Shown here piece by piece: positions 1 through 6,275 of a stretch of 7,852 bases of DNA. Under the pieces are notes generated by a model, which made no database searches, had not been told where the DNA came from, and saw only the letters and a list, made by a program, of their open reading frames with translations. The stretch lies in NCBI GenBank assembly GCA_030146155.1, contig JASLCF010000125.1, forward strand, positions 1-7,852, read 5' to 3'. Source of the stretch: Savagea sp. GTDB taxonomy: Bacteria > Bacillota > Bacilli > Bacillales_A > Planococcaceae. The translations under genes and the position numbers were made by a program. Position 1 is the stretch's first letter. Every line of letters begins with the position of its first letter.

Positions 1-11
1 GGGGGCTACTC

Positions 12-530
12 ATGAATATTTGTGAAACGTGTAAAGCGGCAATTGAAAAAGGAACAAAAGTATGTCCATATTGTGGCGCACCACAAACGAAATGGAAGCG
101 AAAGACCGTTTGGTTAACGAGTTTACTGCTATCTCTACTCATTATTATTTCTCCGTTATTTATTCATGTTTACATGGATAGTGTTACATCCCCTAAGAAA
201 AGCATACAACACATTATCAAAGCAATTGATGAACAAAATATGAACAATTTTTATCAGGAGCTTCAAATGGAACCGTTAGATGAACAATCTACTCAAGTAC
301 TCTTTGATTATTTAATGAATCAAGATCAAAAGGCATTTGAAAAAAGAGCAATAGATGCCGGAATGAAAGCTTATAAAAGAGGTAAAGATGGATTTGTTTT
401 TCACGAAGACGGTAGTGCAGTCTTTGAATTAAAAACAAGCAAGTATAACTTTTTATACAACAAAGTAGATATTAAATTAAGGGAAGAAATGATCCGAGGG
501 ATTGTAACTGTATCAGAAAAGGGTTCATAA
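12..530 (+). CDS. Short zinc-ribbon membrane protein, TcaA/YvbJ-like, probably truncated
   Basis: A 172-residue protein of unproven function. It opens with a zinc ribbon, two CxxC pairs at C4/C7 and C18/C21, followed by a basic stretch (about 27-31) and one hydrophobic membrane segment (about 33-54). The remaining roughly 118 residues are charged and should lie outside the cell. This order of zinc ribbon, membrane helix and extracellular domain is that of the TcaA/YvbJ family of Firmicute envelope proteins, whose members are usually over 400 residues. This one stops at the point where later domains would begin, so it looks like a shortened relative or gene remnant. The ATG fits because the first zinc-ribbon Cys is residue 4 and a G-run at 1-5 could serve as ribosome binding site, but upstream sequence is outside the window. 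The strong hairpin at 681-726 is probably its terminator. A link to the pilus genes is not supported beyond proximity. Confidence 0.7.
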   Translation: MNICETCKAAIEKGTKVCPYCGAPQTKWKRKTVWLTSLLLSLLIIISPLFIHVYMDSVTSPKKSIQHIIKAIDEQNMNNFYQELQMEPLDEQSTQVLFDYLMNQDQKAFEKRAIDAGMKAYKRGKDGFVFHEDGSAVFELKTSKYNFLYNKVDIKLREEMIRGIVTVSEKGS

Positions 531-680
531 GATTTGAATGAAGGGTTAATTTCGGTGGGAGAGTTTTTTGAGTTTTGTACTACTTTTTTAATTAAGTATA
601 TAAACTTCATAAATTTTGAATAAAGAAGAGGGTTACTCTACTTGTATTATAAAAGTATGTACAATAAAAAATACTAAGAT

Positions 681-726
681 AAAATCACACTTGCACAAAG
701 GATTTAGTGCTAAGTGTGATTTTTTT
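681..726 (+). terminator. Strong intrinsic terminator upstream of the pilus operon
   Basis: A perfect 12-bp stem (681-692 with 712-723) is extended by a 4-bp GCAC/GTGC stem (693-696 with 707-710) after a single-T bulge, leaving a 10-nt loop. The 3' arm runs into a T tract. It lies about 150 nt after the stop of the zinc-ribbon gene and insulates the pilus operon from upstream transcription. The other strand lacks a good T tract, so it is probably one-directional. Confidence 0.85.
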
Positions 727-813
727 ATTTACTTGAAATTAAAACTCATTTATTTTGTTAATCTTAACTTCAAATAAAAAATAATAAGTGGAATTATACC
801 AAAAACAAACCGA

Positions 814-841
814 TTACAATTATTTACAATAAAATTACACT
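814..841 (+). repeat. Three TTACA(A/C)T direct repeats at helical spacing
   Basis: TTACAAT at 814-820, TTACAAT at 824-830 and TTACACT at 835-841 begin 10 and 11 bp apart, about one DNA turn each. They end 16 bp before the putative -35 box at 858. Same-face repeats just upstream of a promoter are a usual arrangement for an activator or response regulator. The sequence is very AT-rich, so chance is possible, and no regulator family is recognised. Confidence 0.4.
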
Positions 842-866
842 TATTTCCAAAAAACACTTGGAAATA
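842..866. repeat. 9-bp perfect inverted repeat overlapping the -35 region
   Basis: TATTTCCAA (842-850) and TTGGAAATA (858-866) are exact reverse complements separated by 7 nt. The right arm contains the putative -35 hexamer TTGGAA. No T tract follows, so it is not a terminator. Its position suggests a repressor or activator operator for the pilus operon. That role is inferred from position alone. Confidence 0.5.
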
Positions 867-886
867 CTGAACAAATACTGTACGAT
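858..886 (+). promoter_or_regulatory. Putative sigma-A promoter of the pilus operon
   Basis: TTGGAA (858-863), a 17-nt spacer, then TACGAT (881-886). Each hexamer matches the sigma-A consensus at four of six positions and the spacing is optimal. Transcription would start near 893 and leave a leader of about 150 nt before the first pilin gene. It is the best-spaced candidate I found in the 510-bp gap, but in such AT-rich DNA other weak promoters cannot be excluded. Confidence 0.4.
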
Positions 887-892
887 AAAAAG

Positions 893-1041
893 GAATAAGT
901 TACTTTGTATCCACATAAAAACCACAAAAAAACTTTTATGTTTATTTTTAACAAATAATATTATAGGAAATAACCGTTCTAAACAGATTATCTGTCAAAA
1001 AATCCGCTTAAAAATAAAATTAGGAAGGAGAGGTACCTGAA
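893..1041 (+). other. AT-rich untranslated leader of the pilus operon
   Basis: About 150 nt between the putative start of transcription and the tip pilin ATG. It holds a weak hairpin, ACATAAAA (913-920) with TTTTATGT (934-941), 13-nt loop, followed by a mostly-T run to 949. This could be a feeble attenuator, but the stem is nearly all A-T pairs. It also holds a 13-bp palindrome (983-995) and ends with the ribosome binding site AAGGAG (1025-1030). I recognise no known riboswitch and no convincing coding region here. Confidence 0.4.
983..995. repeat. 13-bp perfect palindrome in the leader
   Basis: ACAGAT and ATCTGT flank a single central T. The site lies about 47 bp before the tip pilin start codon and about 100 bp downstream of the putative promoter. 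It could be an operator acting as a roadblock, or a small RNA hairpin, but with a 1-nt loop a full stem could not form. No family assignment. Confidence 0.3.
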
Positions 1042-3480
1042 ATGAAAAGAATGTCGATGTTACTAATTGTACTATTGTTGGTGCAATTTTTATTTTTGCC
1101 TTCTTCTAGCTATGCTGAAATTCAAAATCTTGTTAAAGAAGAGTTAACTGAACAGCAAAAACATAATGAACCAGAATTAAATGAACTGATAGTAGAAGAA
1201 GAGGTAGAAATCCCGTCTATTGAAGAAAATTTAGAGGGAGTTAAAGAAGAGGAAGCTTTAAACGAGGAGCCAGTACCTAAGGAACAAGAAAGTAAAAATG
1301 AAGCGACAAAAGATGAAACAGGTAATGGAAAGGATGAAACACTACCATCTGTTGAGGAAAATATTATAAACGAGGAGGTTGACAAGCAACAAGAAGAGCA
1401 ACTTGTACCTGCCCTATTTGCCCCTTCGAAAAGTATATTACTGTCTACCCCACAGTGGCCAGCGCCAGGTAGTTTATCAATAGATAAGAAAGCAAAGCCG
1501 ACTTCAAATTATGGGGAATGGGAAATCGAATTAGCGGTGAAAGGAAAGAATTTAAAAACGACGTCAGATATTGTACTTGTTTTTGATAACTCGAGAAGTA
1601 TGGAAATAGGGTTGAATAATAAGAGGCTAGCCAAAGCAAAAGAAGCTGCACAAGCTTTTGTGACAGCTTTACTAGTAGATGGGCGTGAGAATCGTATTGC
1701 TCTTGTAGAATTCAGTGAGTATGCAAATACGAAGGTCGACTTTACAAAAAATAGTACTCGTTTAAATGAAGCTATTAATGGAATAGACGTTGTTGGGGGA
1801 ACAAACATTCAAGCAGGCTTGAAACAAGCACGCGACTTACTTAGTAAAAGTAATGCAGATATGAAAACTATTGTCTTATTAAGTGATGGAGCTCCTACCT
1901 ATAGTTATAAAGCGAGAAATGCATCAACCTACAACGATTGGCTTGAAAATAAATATAAGCATATATTATCTGACTTTAATTATAATGTCAGGGTAGGGAA
2001 TGGGGCGAGTTATGAAATAATGAAAAATGCTTGGCCGCGTCCTGTATCAGATTATTATTATACAAATAATAGAGTGTTAGTTAAAACTCATGGACTTGCA
2101 ACAATTTCTGAAGCGAAGCACACGATGGACCAAGGGATAGGAATTTACTCAGTGGCTCTTGATGTAGGTGATGACGAAGATGCTACATATGTACTTAAAA
2201 CCAGTCAAAATAAAGGGATGTATGAAGCAGATCCTGATAAATTAACAGAAATTTTCGACAAAATCGCGTCAAGTTTACTCTATGCGGCATCCGATGCTTC
2301 AGTGAAAGATCCGATGGGAGAAATGTTTGATCTTGTTCAAAAGGGTGACTATACAAATGGAGCAAATTTTGAAGCTTCTGAGGGAAAGGTAAGTTGGGAT
2401 TCATCCACAGAAACCTTTGATTGGCAAATCGGCTCTATTGATGAAAATAAAACCTACACATTGAAGTATAAAGTGCAAATAGATTGTACAAAGAATATCA
2501 AAGGAAATACACTCTATCCGACAAATGGCATCACAACACTGCAATATAATGATTTAAATAATAGTGAAAAACAAAAGAATTTTACTGTTCCACAAGTAAA
2601 AATAGAGTCAGGAAATTTGAGCCAGATTGGTTACCGTGTGAACTTAGAAGGGCAACCCATTGATGAAAACGGGAATGTAGTGAGTAGCTACAAAGAAGCT
2701 CAACAATTTTATAATGAAAAAATAGCAGAAAATATAGCTTTTGGAACAGAGTATGAAGTAAAAGCTAAAGAAATTGAAGGTTTTGTTCTTCATCAAGGTG
2801 ACCCATCTATAAAAGTTGTTTTATCGACTGAACAAGTATGTGAAACAGTTCTGTTCGGTTATGTAAAAGAAGAGGAATTGATTGCAGGTGAATTACAAGT
2901 TAGGCATGTTGATGAACAAGGTAATGACATTGCAGCAGTAGAGCGTTCAGAAGGTAAAATCAATGAAAAGTATGAAACTTCCCAGAGAGAAATAGCAGGC
3001 TACACATTTAAAGAAGTGAGAGCAGATAGCGCACCAACTGCTGGTCAGTATAAAAAAGAAGCACAAACGGTTATTTATGTATACACGAAGCAATTGGGTT
3101 CATTAACTATACTTAAAAAATCTCCTGCTAACGAACCTTTAAAAGGAGCAGTATTCGTTTTAATTGATAATTTAGGGCAAGAGATGAATGGAACTACAGA
3201 TGATGAAGGGAAACTGGTGTTTGATAACTTACAATGGGGCGAATATACATTGCGAGAAGTTAGCGCACCGGAAGGCCAACAATTATTAACAGAAGAGTTA
3301 CAAGTGACGATTGCTAAAGAAGATTTACATGTAACTAAAAGTATTATCAATCAACCACAAAATTATTTATTACCTGATTCAGGCGGTATTGGTGCAACTA
3401 TTTTTTATGGATTAGGTGGTTTATTAATTATTATCGCTTGTTGGGGTTTAATCAGGAAGAAGAAAAGACCTATTCAATAA
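1042..3480 (+). CDS. LPXTG-type pilus tip adhesin with vWA, MucBP-like and SpaA domains
   Basis: An 812-residue cell-surface protein, probably the pilus tip subunit. A signal peptide ends near SYA|E (about 26). A Glu-rich, low-complexity region follows (about 27-130). A von Willebrand A domain (about 174-413) has the metal site intact: D182-x-S184-x-S186, T254 in GGTN and D282 in SDG. It sits between strands that look like a split Ig-like domain (about 143-170 and 420-520), as in RrgA-type tip pilins. Residues 286-364 form an unusually long, Tyr-rich connection. Two MucBP-like modules follow (about 521-612, weak; 616-684, better), then a SpaA/CnaB domain (686-773) with the likely isopeptide triad K692, E739, N770. 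The sorting signal is LPDSG (777-781), a hydrophobic helix and a basic tail. C482 and C600 are the only cysteines outside the membrane tail. No YPKN motif is seen, which fits a tip. AAGGAG at 1025-1030 supports the ATG. First gene of the operon, 52 bp before the backbone pilin. Confidence 0.93.
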   Translation: MKRMSMLLIVLLLVQFLFLPSSSYAEIQNLVKEELTEQQKHNEPELNELIVEEEVEIPSIEENLEGVKEEEALNEEPVPKEQESKNEATKDETGNGKDETLPSVEENIINEEVDKQQEEQLVPALFAPSKSILLSTPQWPAPGSLSIDKKAKPTSNYGEWEIELAVKGKNLKTTSDIVLVFDNSRSMEIGLNNKRLAKAKEAAQAFVTALLVDGRENRIALVEFSEYANTKVDFTKNSTRLNEAINGIDVVGGTNIQAGLKQARDLLSKSNADMKTIVLLSDGAPTYSYKARNASTYNDWLENKYKHILSDFNYNVRVGNGASYEIMKNAWPRPVSDYYYTNNRVLVKTHGLATISEAKHTMDQGIGIYSVALDVGDDEDATYVLKTSQNKGMYEADPDKLTEIFDKIASSLLYAASDASVKDPMGEMFDLVQKGDYTNGANFEASEGKVSWDSSTETFDWQIGSIDENKTYTLKYKVQIDCTKNIKGNTLYPTNGITTLQYNDLNNSEKQKNFTVPQVKIESGNLSQIGYRVNLEGQPIDENGNVVSSYKEAQQFYNEKIAENIAFGTEYEVKAKEIEGFVLHQGDPSIKVVLSTEQVCETVLFGYVKEEELIAGELQVRHVDEQGNDIAAVERSEGKINEKYETSQREIAGYTFKEVRADSAPTAGQYKKEAQTVIYVYTKQLGSLTILKKSPANEPLKGAVFVLIDNLGQEMNGTTDDEGKLVFDNLQWGEYTLREVSAPEGQQLLTEELQVTIAKEDLHVTKSIINQPQNYLLPDSGGIGATIFYGLGGLLIIIACWGLIRKKKRPIQ

Positions 3481-3492
3481 GCGTTCAATAAT

Positions 3493-3506
3493 CACACAAA
3501 TGTGTG
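3493..3506. repeat. Small inverted repeat between the two pilin genes
   Basis: CACACA (3493-3498) and TGTGTG (3501-3506) are separated by two bases. In RNA this could fold as a short hairpin about 13 nt after the tip gene stop. A-rich rather than T-rich sequence follows, so it is not a terminator. It may be an mRNA processing or stability element, or chance. Confidence 0.3.
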
Positions 3507-3532
3507 TAAAAAATATTAAGGGAGAGAACAAG

Positions 3533-5368
3533 ATGAATAAAAAGAAAATAGTTAGTTTAATTGCTATGGTGATGCTAATAATGAGCATGTTATTACCAAG
3601 CGGAGTAGTCGTTACGAATGCTGAATCAAATACACCTAAAGTAATTGGTGATAAAGACAATCCTAAAATTACGATAACGAAATTGAAACAAGAACCAGGT
3701 AGTGCAGGAAAACCTAGTAGTGGTCAAAAGGAAGAAAACCCGAATGGTGACCCAGTGCAAGGCGTTGTTTATGAAGTAAAACAGACGAAGAAGTTACTAC
3801 CAGGAGCATTGTCAACCGATGGATGGCAAGAGAAATATGAAGATGTTACAAAAGAAGCTAAAACATATACTACAAATGAAGCAGGAATAATTGCACTCGA
3901 TCAATTAGAGTTGGGTGTATACGAAATCAAGGAAATTTCAGGGCCAAGTGATATTCTCATTAACCCTACTCCTTTTACGGTCGAATTACCAATGACTACC
4001 ACAGATGGTACAACATTAAATTATGACATCCATGTCTATCCTAAGAACGAAATTATTCGTGGAAATGGAGAGTTCCAAAAGCAAGATGGACAAGGAAATG
4101 GTCTTCCAGGCGTGAAGTTTAACTTGTATGATGAAACAGGAAAACAGCTAGGAGAGACAATGACGACAGGAACTGAAGGAAAAATTAAACTAGAAGGGCT
4201 AGCAGCAGGGAAATATTACTTGCAAGAAATTGATACAGTAGACGGCTATGCCTTAGATCATACGAAAATTCATTTTGAAGTAACTGCTTCTAAAAATGAT
4301 GAAGACAAGAATGTTAGTTCAATTATTTGGGAAGCGCAAGAAAATCCAGGGACGTTTAAAAACTATAAGCAACCTGAAATTGATAAAAAAATTAAAGATG
4401 AAAACGGGCAGTTAGTTACAGATCTTGACGCAGTTAGAAATAAAGAGTTTACGTATCAATTGAAAATAAATGTACCTCAAAATATTCAAGATTATAAAGC
4501 GTTAGGTGTAACTGATACATTAGATAGCCGTTTAGAGTTCACTGGAGAATGGACAGTGACAGGTACAACAAAGGAAAATATAAAATTCCAAGCAATCGAT
4601 GCAGAAGATAGTAAAGGACATACAACAAAACAATTAATTTGGGAAGTTGTCAATTTGTCTCAGCTAACAACTGAGCCAGTGGTTATTGATTTTTCAACTA
4701 AGATAAGAAAAGATGCACAATTAGTAGAGGGTGAAAATGGAATTTCAAATACAGCGAACTTGCATTTTGATAACGGGAAGGGTTCTTATACAAAACCAGC
4801 AGATCCTGTGACACCTCCTGGCCCAGAAACACCACCTGTGACACCTCCTACGACACCTCCAGTTACCGTAAAACCTGTAGATGGCGGATTAAAGATTTTA
4901 AAAGTAGATGCGAATGACCAAACTGTTAAACTTAAAGGTGCTGAATTTAAAATAACAGCAGATAAAGAAGGTAAACAAGTTTTAGATACAGTGGTTATGG
5001 GCACAGTATTGGTAAATGGTCAGAACTATGAAGGTAAACTAGAAAATTTGGTAACTGATACTAACGGAATAATTAAAGTTGAAGGGTTAAATCCGGGTAC
5101 TTATTATATCCATGAAACAAAAGCTCCGACGTACCAAACAGAATCTGGCGAAGAAAAATCATACCGTTTACTAACGAAACCTTTGAAAGTTGAAGTTGTA
5201 AAGTCAGAGGTACAGGAAGTAACAGTAGAAAACGCAAAGTCAGGATGGAATTTACCAACAACAGGCGGTATAGGAACACTTCTCTTTACGCTAGTTGGTT
5301 TTACGATGATTTTAGCTTCTATTTTACTCTATGTAAGACGTAAGAAAGAAGAAAGTGTAGCCCTTTAA
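3533..5368 (+). CDS. Major (backbone) pilin with YPKN motif and LPTTG sorting signal
   Basis: A 611-residue shaft subunit polymerised by class C sortase. The ATG at 3533 is chosen over one 33 bp upstream because AGGGAG (3519-3524) sits 8 nt before it and the signal peptide starts there (MNKKK, hydrophobic core, likely cut after A30). Domain order: N-terminal domain (about 45-172) with E-box Glu E134 and the pilin motif YPKN (169-172), K171 being the expected acceptor for the link to the next subunit; a CnaB/SpaA domain (about 177-280; K183, E232, N277 as likely isopeptide triad); a domain of the fimbrial isopeptide D2 type (about 281-420); a Pro/Thr-rich linker (about 422-448); a C-terminal SpaA domain (about 451-570; K457, E528, N567); then LPTTG (574-578), a membrane helix and a basic tail. 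No cysteines, as is usual for pilins held by isopeptide bonds. It resembles BcpA/SpaA-type backbone pilins. The triads are read from motif positions, not from structure. Confidence 0.95.
   Translation: MNKKKIVSLIAMVMLIMSMLLPSGVVVTNAESNTPKVIGDKDNPKITITKLKQEPGSAGKPSSGQKEENPNGDPVQGVVYEVKQTKKLLPGALSTDGWQEKYEDVTKEAKTYTTNEAGIIALDQLELGVYEIKEISGPSDILINPTPFTVELPMTTTDGTTLNYDIHVYPKNEIIRGNGEFQKQDGQGNGLPGVKFNLYDETGKQLGETMTTGTEGKIKLEGLAAGKYYLQEIDTVDGYALDHTKIHFEVTASKNDEDKNVSSIIWEAQENPGTFKNYKQPEIDKKIKDENGQLVTDLDAVRNKEFTYQLKINVPQNIQDYKALGVTDTLDSRLEFTGEWTVTGTTKENIKFQAIDAEDSKGHTTKQLIWEVVNLSQLTTEPVVIDFSTKIRKDAQLVEGENGISNTANLHFDNGKGSYTKPADPVTPPGPETPPVTPPTTPPVTVKPVDGGLKILKVDANDQTVKLKGAEFKITADKEGKQVLDTVVMGTVLVNGQNYEGKLENLVTDTNGIIKVEGLNPGTYYIHETKAPTYQTESGEEKSYRLLTKPLKVEVVKSEVQEVTVENAKSGWNLPTTGGIGTLLFTLVGFTMILASILLYVRRKKEESVAL
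4805..4849 (+). repeat. 15-bp direct repeat encoding the Pro-rich hinge
   Basis: CCTGTGACACCTCCT occurs at 4805-4819 and again exactly 30 bp later at 4835-4849. A partial third copy, ACACCTCC, is at 4853-4860. It encodes PVTPP units in the linker between the D2-type domain and the C-terminal SpaA domain of the backbone pilin. In-frame repeats of this kind can expand or contract by slippage and so vary hinge length. Confidence 0.75.
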
Positions 5369-5377
5369 TAAAAAAGT

Positions 5378-5410
5378 AAAGAGTTCGGGACCTACCCGAG
5401 CTCTTTTTCT
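5378..5410 (+). terminator. Intrinsic terminator between backbone pilin and sortase genes
   Basis: A 12-bp stem with one G-U pair (5378-5389 with 5395-5406), a 5-nt loop and a T-rich tail, starting 10 nt after the pilin stop codon. No promoter is obvious in the 37 nt between it and the sortase start, so the sortases are probably expressed by read-through. The inferred effect is abundant pilin mRNA and scarce sortase mRNA. Confidence 0.85.
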
Positions 5411-5432
5411 TATCAACTGATAAAAGAGGTAA

Positions 5433-5439
5433 GAAGGAG
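5433..5439 (+). promoter_or_regulatory. Ribosome binding site fixing a TTG start for the first sortase
   Basis: GAAGGAG at 5433-5439 is the only good site here. A GTG in the same frame begins at 5439, inside this motif, and so cannot use it. TTG at 5448 lies 8 nt after it, which is ideal spacing. Starting at the TTG also puts the catalytic residues at the same numbers as in the second sortase. Confidence 0.8.
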
Positions 5440-5447
5440 TGAATGTA

Positions 5448-6275
5448 TTGAGGAATAAGTGGTTGTTTGTCATCTTATTTATTGCAGGGTTAGGCATTTT
5501 ATTATACCCAATAGTCGCTAATTTATTTTCTACAAAAGCTCATGTGAAACAAATTGATGCTTATGAAACAGCAATTAGAGAATTAAGCGAAGAAGAAAAG
5601 ATATATATGGAAGAACAAGCAAGAAAACATAATGAATCAATCAAAGAAGAAGAAGCAACTTTCATTGATCCCTTTGCAAATGGAACATCATCAGCAGGGA
5701 ATCGTAGTTATTATGATGCACTGGATATAGGCGATTCAATGGCTGTATTGGAAATCCCTAAATTAGGGATTGAATTACCTATCTATCATGGGACAGATGA
5801 GGGTGTACTCTCTAGAGGTGTTGGCCATATGGAAAATACGGCATTACCAGTTGGTGGTGAAGGTACGCACTCAGTGTTGACAGCTCATCGTGGATTACCT
5901 TCTTCCACTTTATTTCGACATTTAGATAAATTGGATCCTGGTGATGTTTTTTTTATTAATGTATTGGGTGAAGTACATGCTTACGAAGTGCGTGAACAAA
6001 AAATAGTATGGCCAGATGAGACAGATTGGTTAGTGCATGAGGAAGGGAAAGAGTTAACAACCTTATTGACTTGTGAACCTTACATGATTAATAGCCATAG
6101 GTTATTGGTAACTGCTGAAAAGATTGAATATGAAGAAGCAGCAATAAAAGCAGAGAAGCAGAGGCCACAACAAGGAAAGTACGTAAGACCTTTATTAATT
6201 GGAGCAGCTCTTCTGTTACTTTTATTGTTATTAAATAATAGGAGAAAAAGAAAGGGTGATTTGAATGAAGAGTAA
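5448..6275 (+). CDS. Class C (pilin-polymerising) sortase with N- and C-terminal membrane helices
   Basis: A 275-residue transpeptidase that cleaves the LPXTG-type signal of pilins between Thr and Gly and joins the acyl-enzyme product to the pilin-motif Lys of another subunit. Seen in the sequence: an N-terminal membrane helix (about 5-25); a charged helical stretch; the lid motif D74-P75-F76 that marks class C enzymes; and the catalytic triad H147 (TAHRG), C209 (TLLTC) and R218 (NSHRLLV). A very Leu-rich C-terminal helix (about 244-259) precedes a basic tail, also usual in class C. C209 is the only cysteine. Translation probably begins at TTG 5448, though an in-frame GTG lies 9 nt upstream within the ribosome binding site. 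It follows the backbone pilin gene after a terminator and its last 11 bases overlap the next sortase gene. By architecture this is the likelier polymerase of the LPTTG backbone pilin; which sortase does what is inference. Confidence 0.95.
   Translation: MRNKWLFVILFIAGLGILLYPIVANLFSTKAHVKQIDAYETAIRELSEEEKIYMEEQARKHNESIKEEEATFIDPFANGTSSAGNRSYYDALDIGDSMAVLEIPKLGIELPIYHGTDEGVLSRGVGHMENTALPVGGEGTHSVLTAHRGLPSSTLFRHLDKLDPGDVFFINVLGEVHAYEVREQKIVWPDETDWLVHEEGKELTTLLTCEPYMINSHRLLVTAEKIEYEEAAIKAEKQRPQQGKYVRPLLIGAALLLLLLLLNNRRKRKGDLNEE

Noticed and set aside
642..665. Promoter-like TTGTAT ... TACAAT upstream of the terminator
   Set aside because: The spacer is only 12 nt, and any transcript would end at once in the terminator at 681-726.
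858..1040. Open frame of 60 codons starting at TTG between the terminator and the tip adhesin gene
   Set aside because: No ribosome binding site, a composition expected from AT-rich noncoding DNA (Lys/Ile/Asn/Leu), and it overlaps the putative promoter and leader.
1042..3480. Thioester (internal Cys-Gln) adhesion domain in the tip protein
   Set aside because: The two ectodomain cysteines, C482 and C600, are not in a recognisable thioester-domain context.
3500..3532. Upstream ATG for the backbone pilin, adding 11 residues
   Set aside because: It overlaps the small inverted repeat, has no ribosome binding site, and would put charged residues before a complete signal peptide that starts at 3533.
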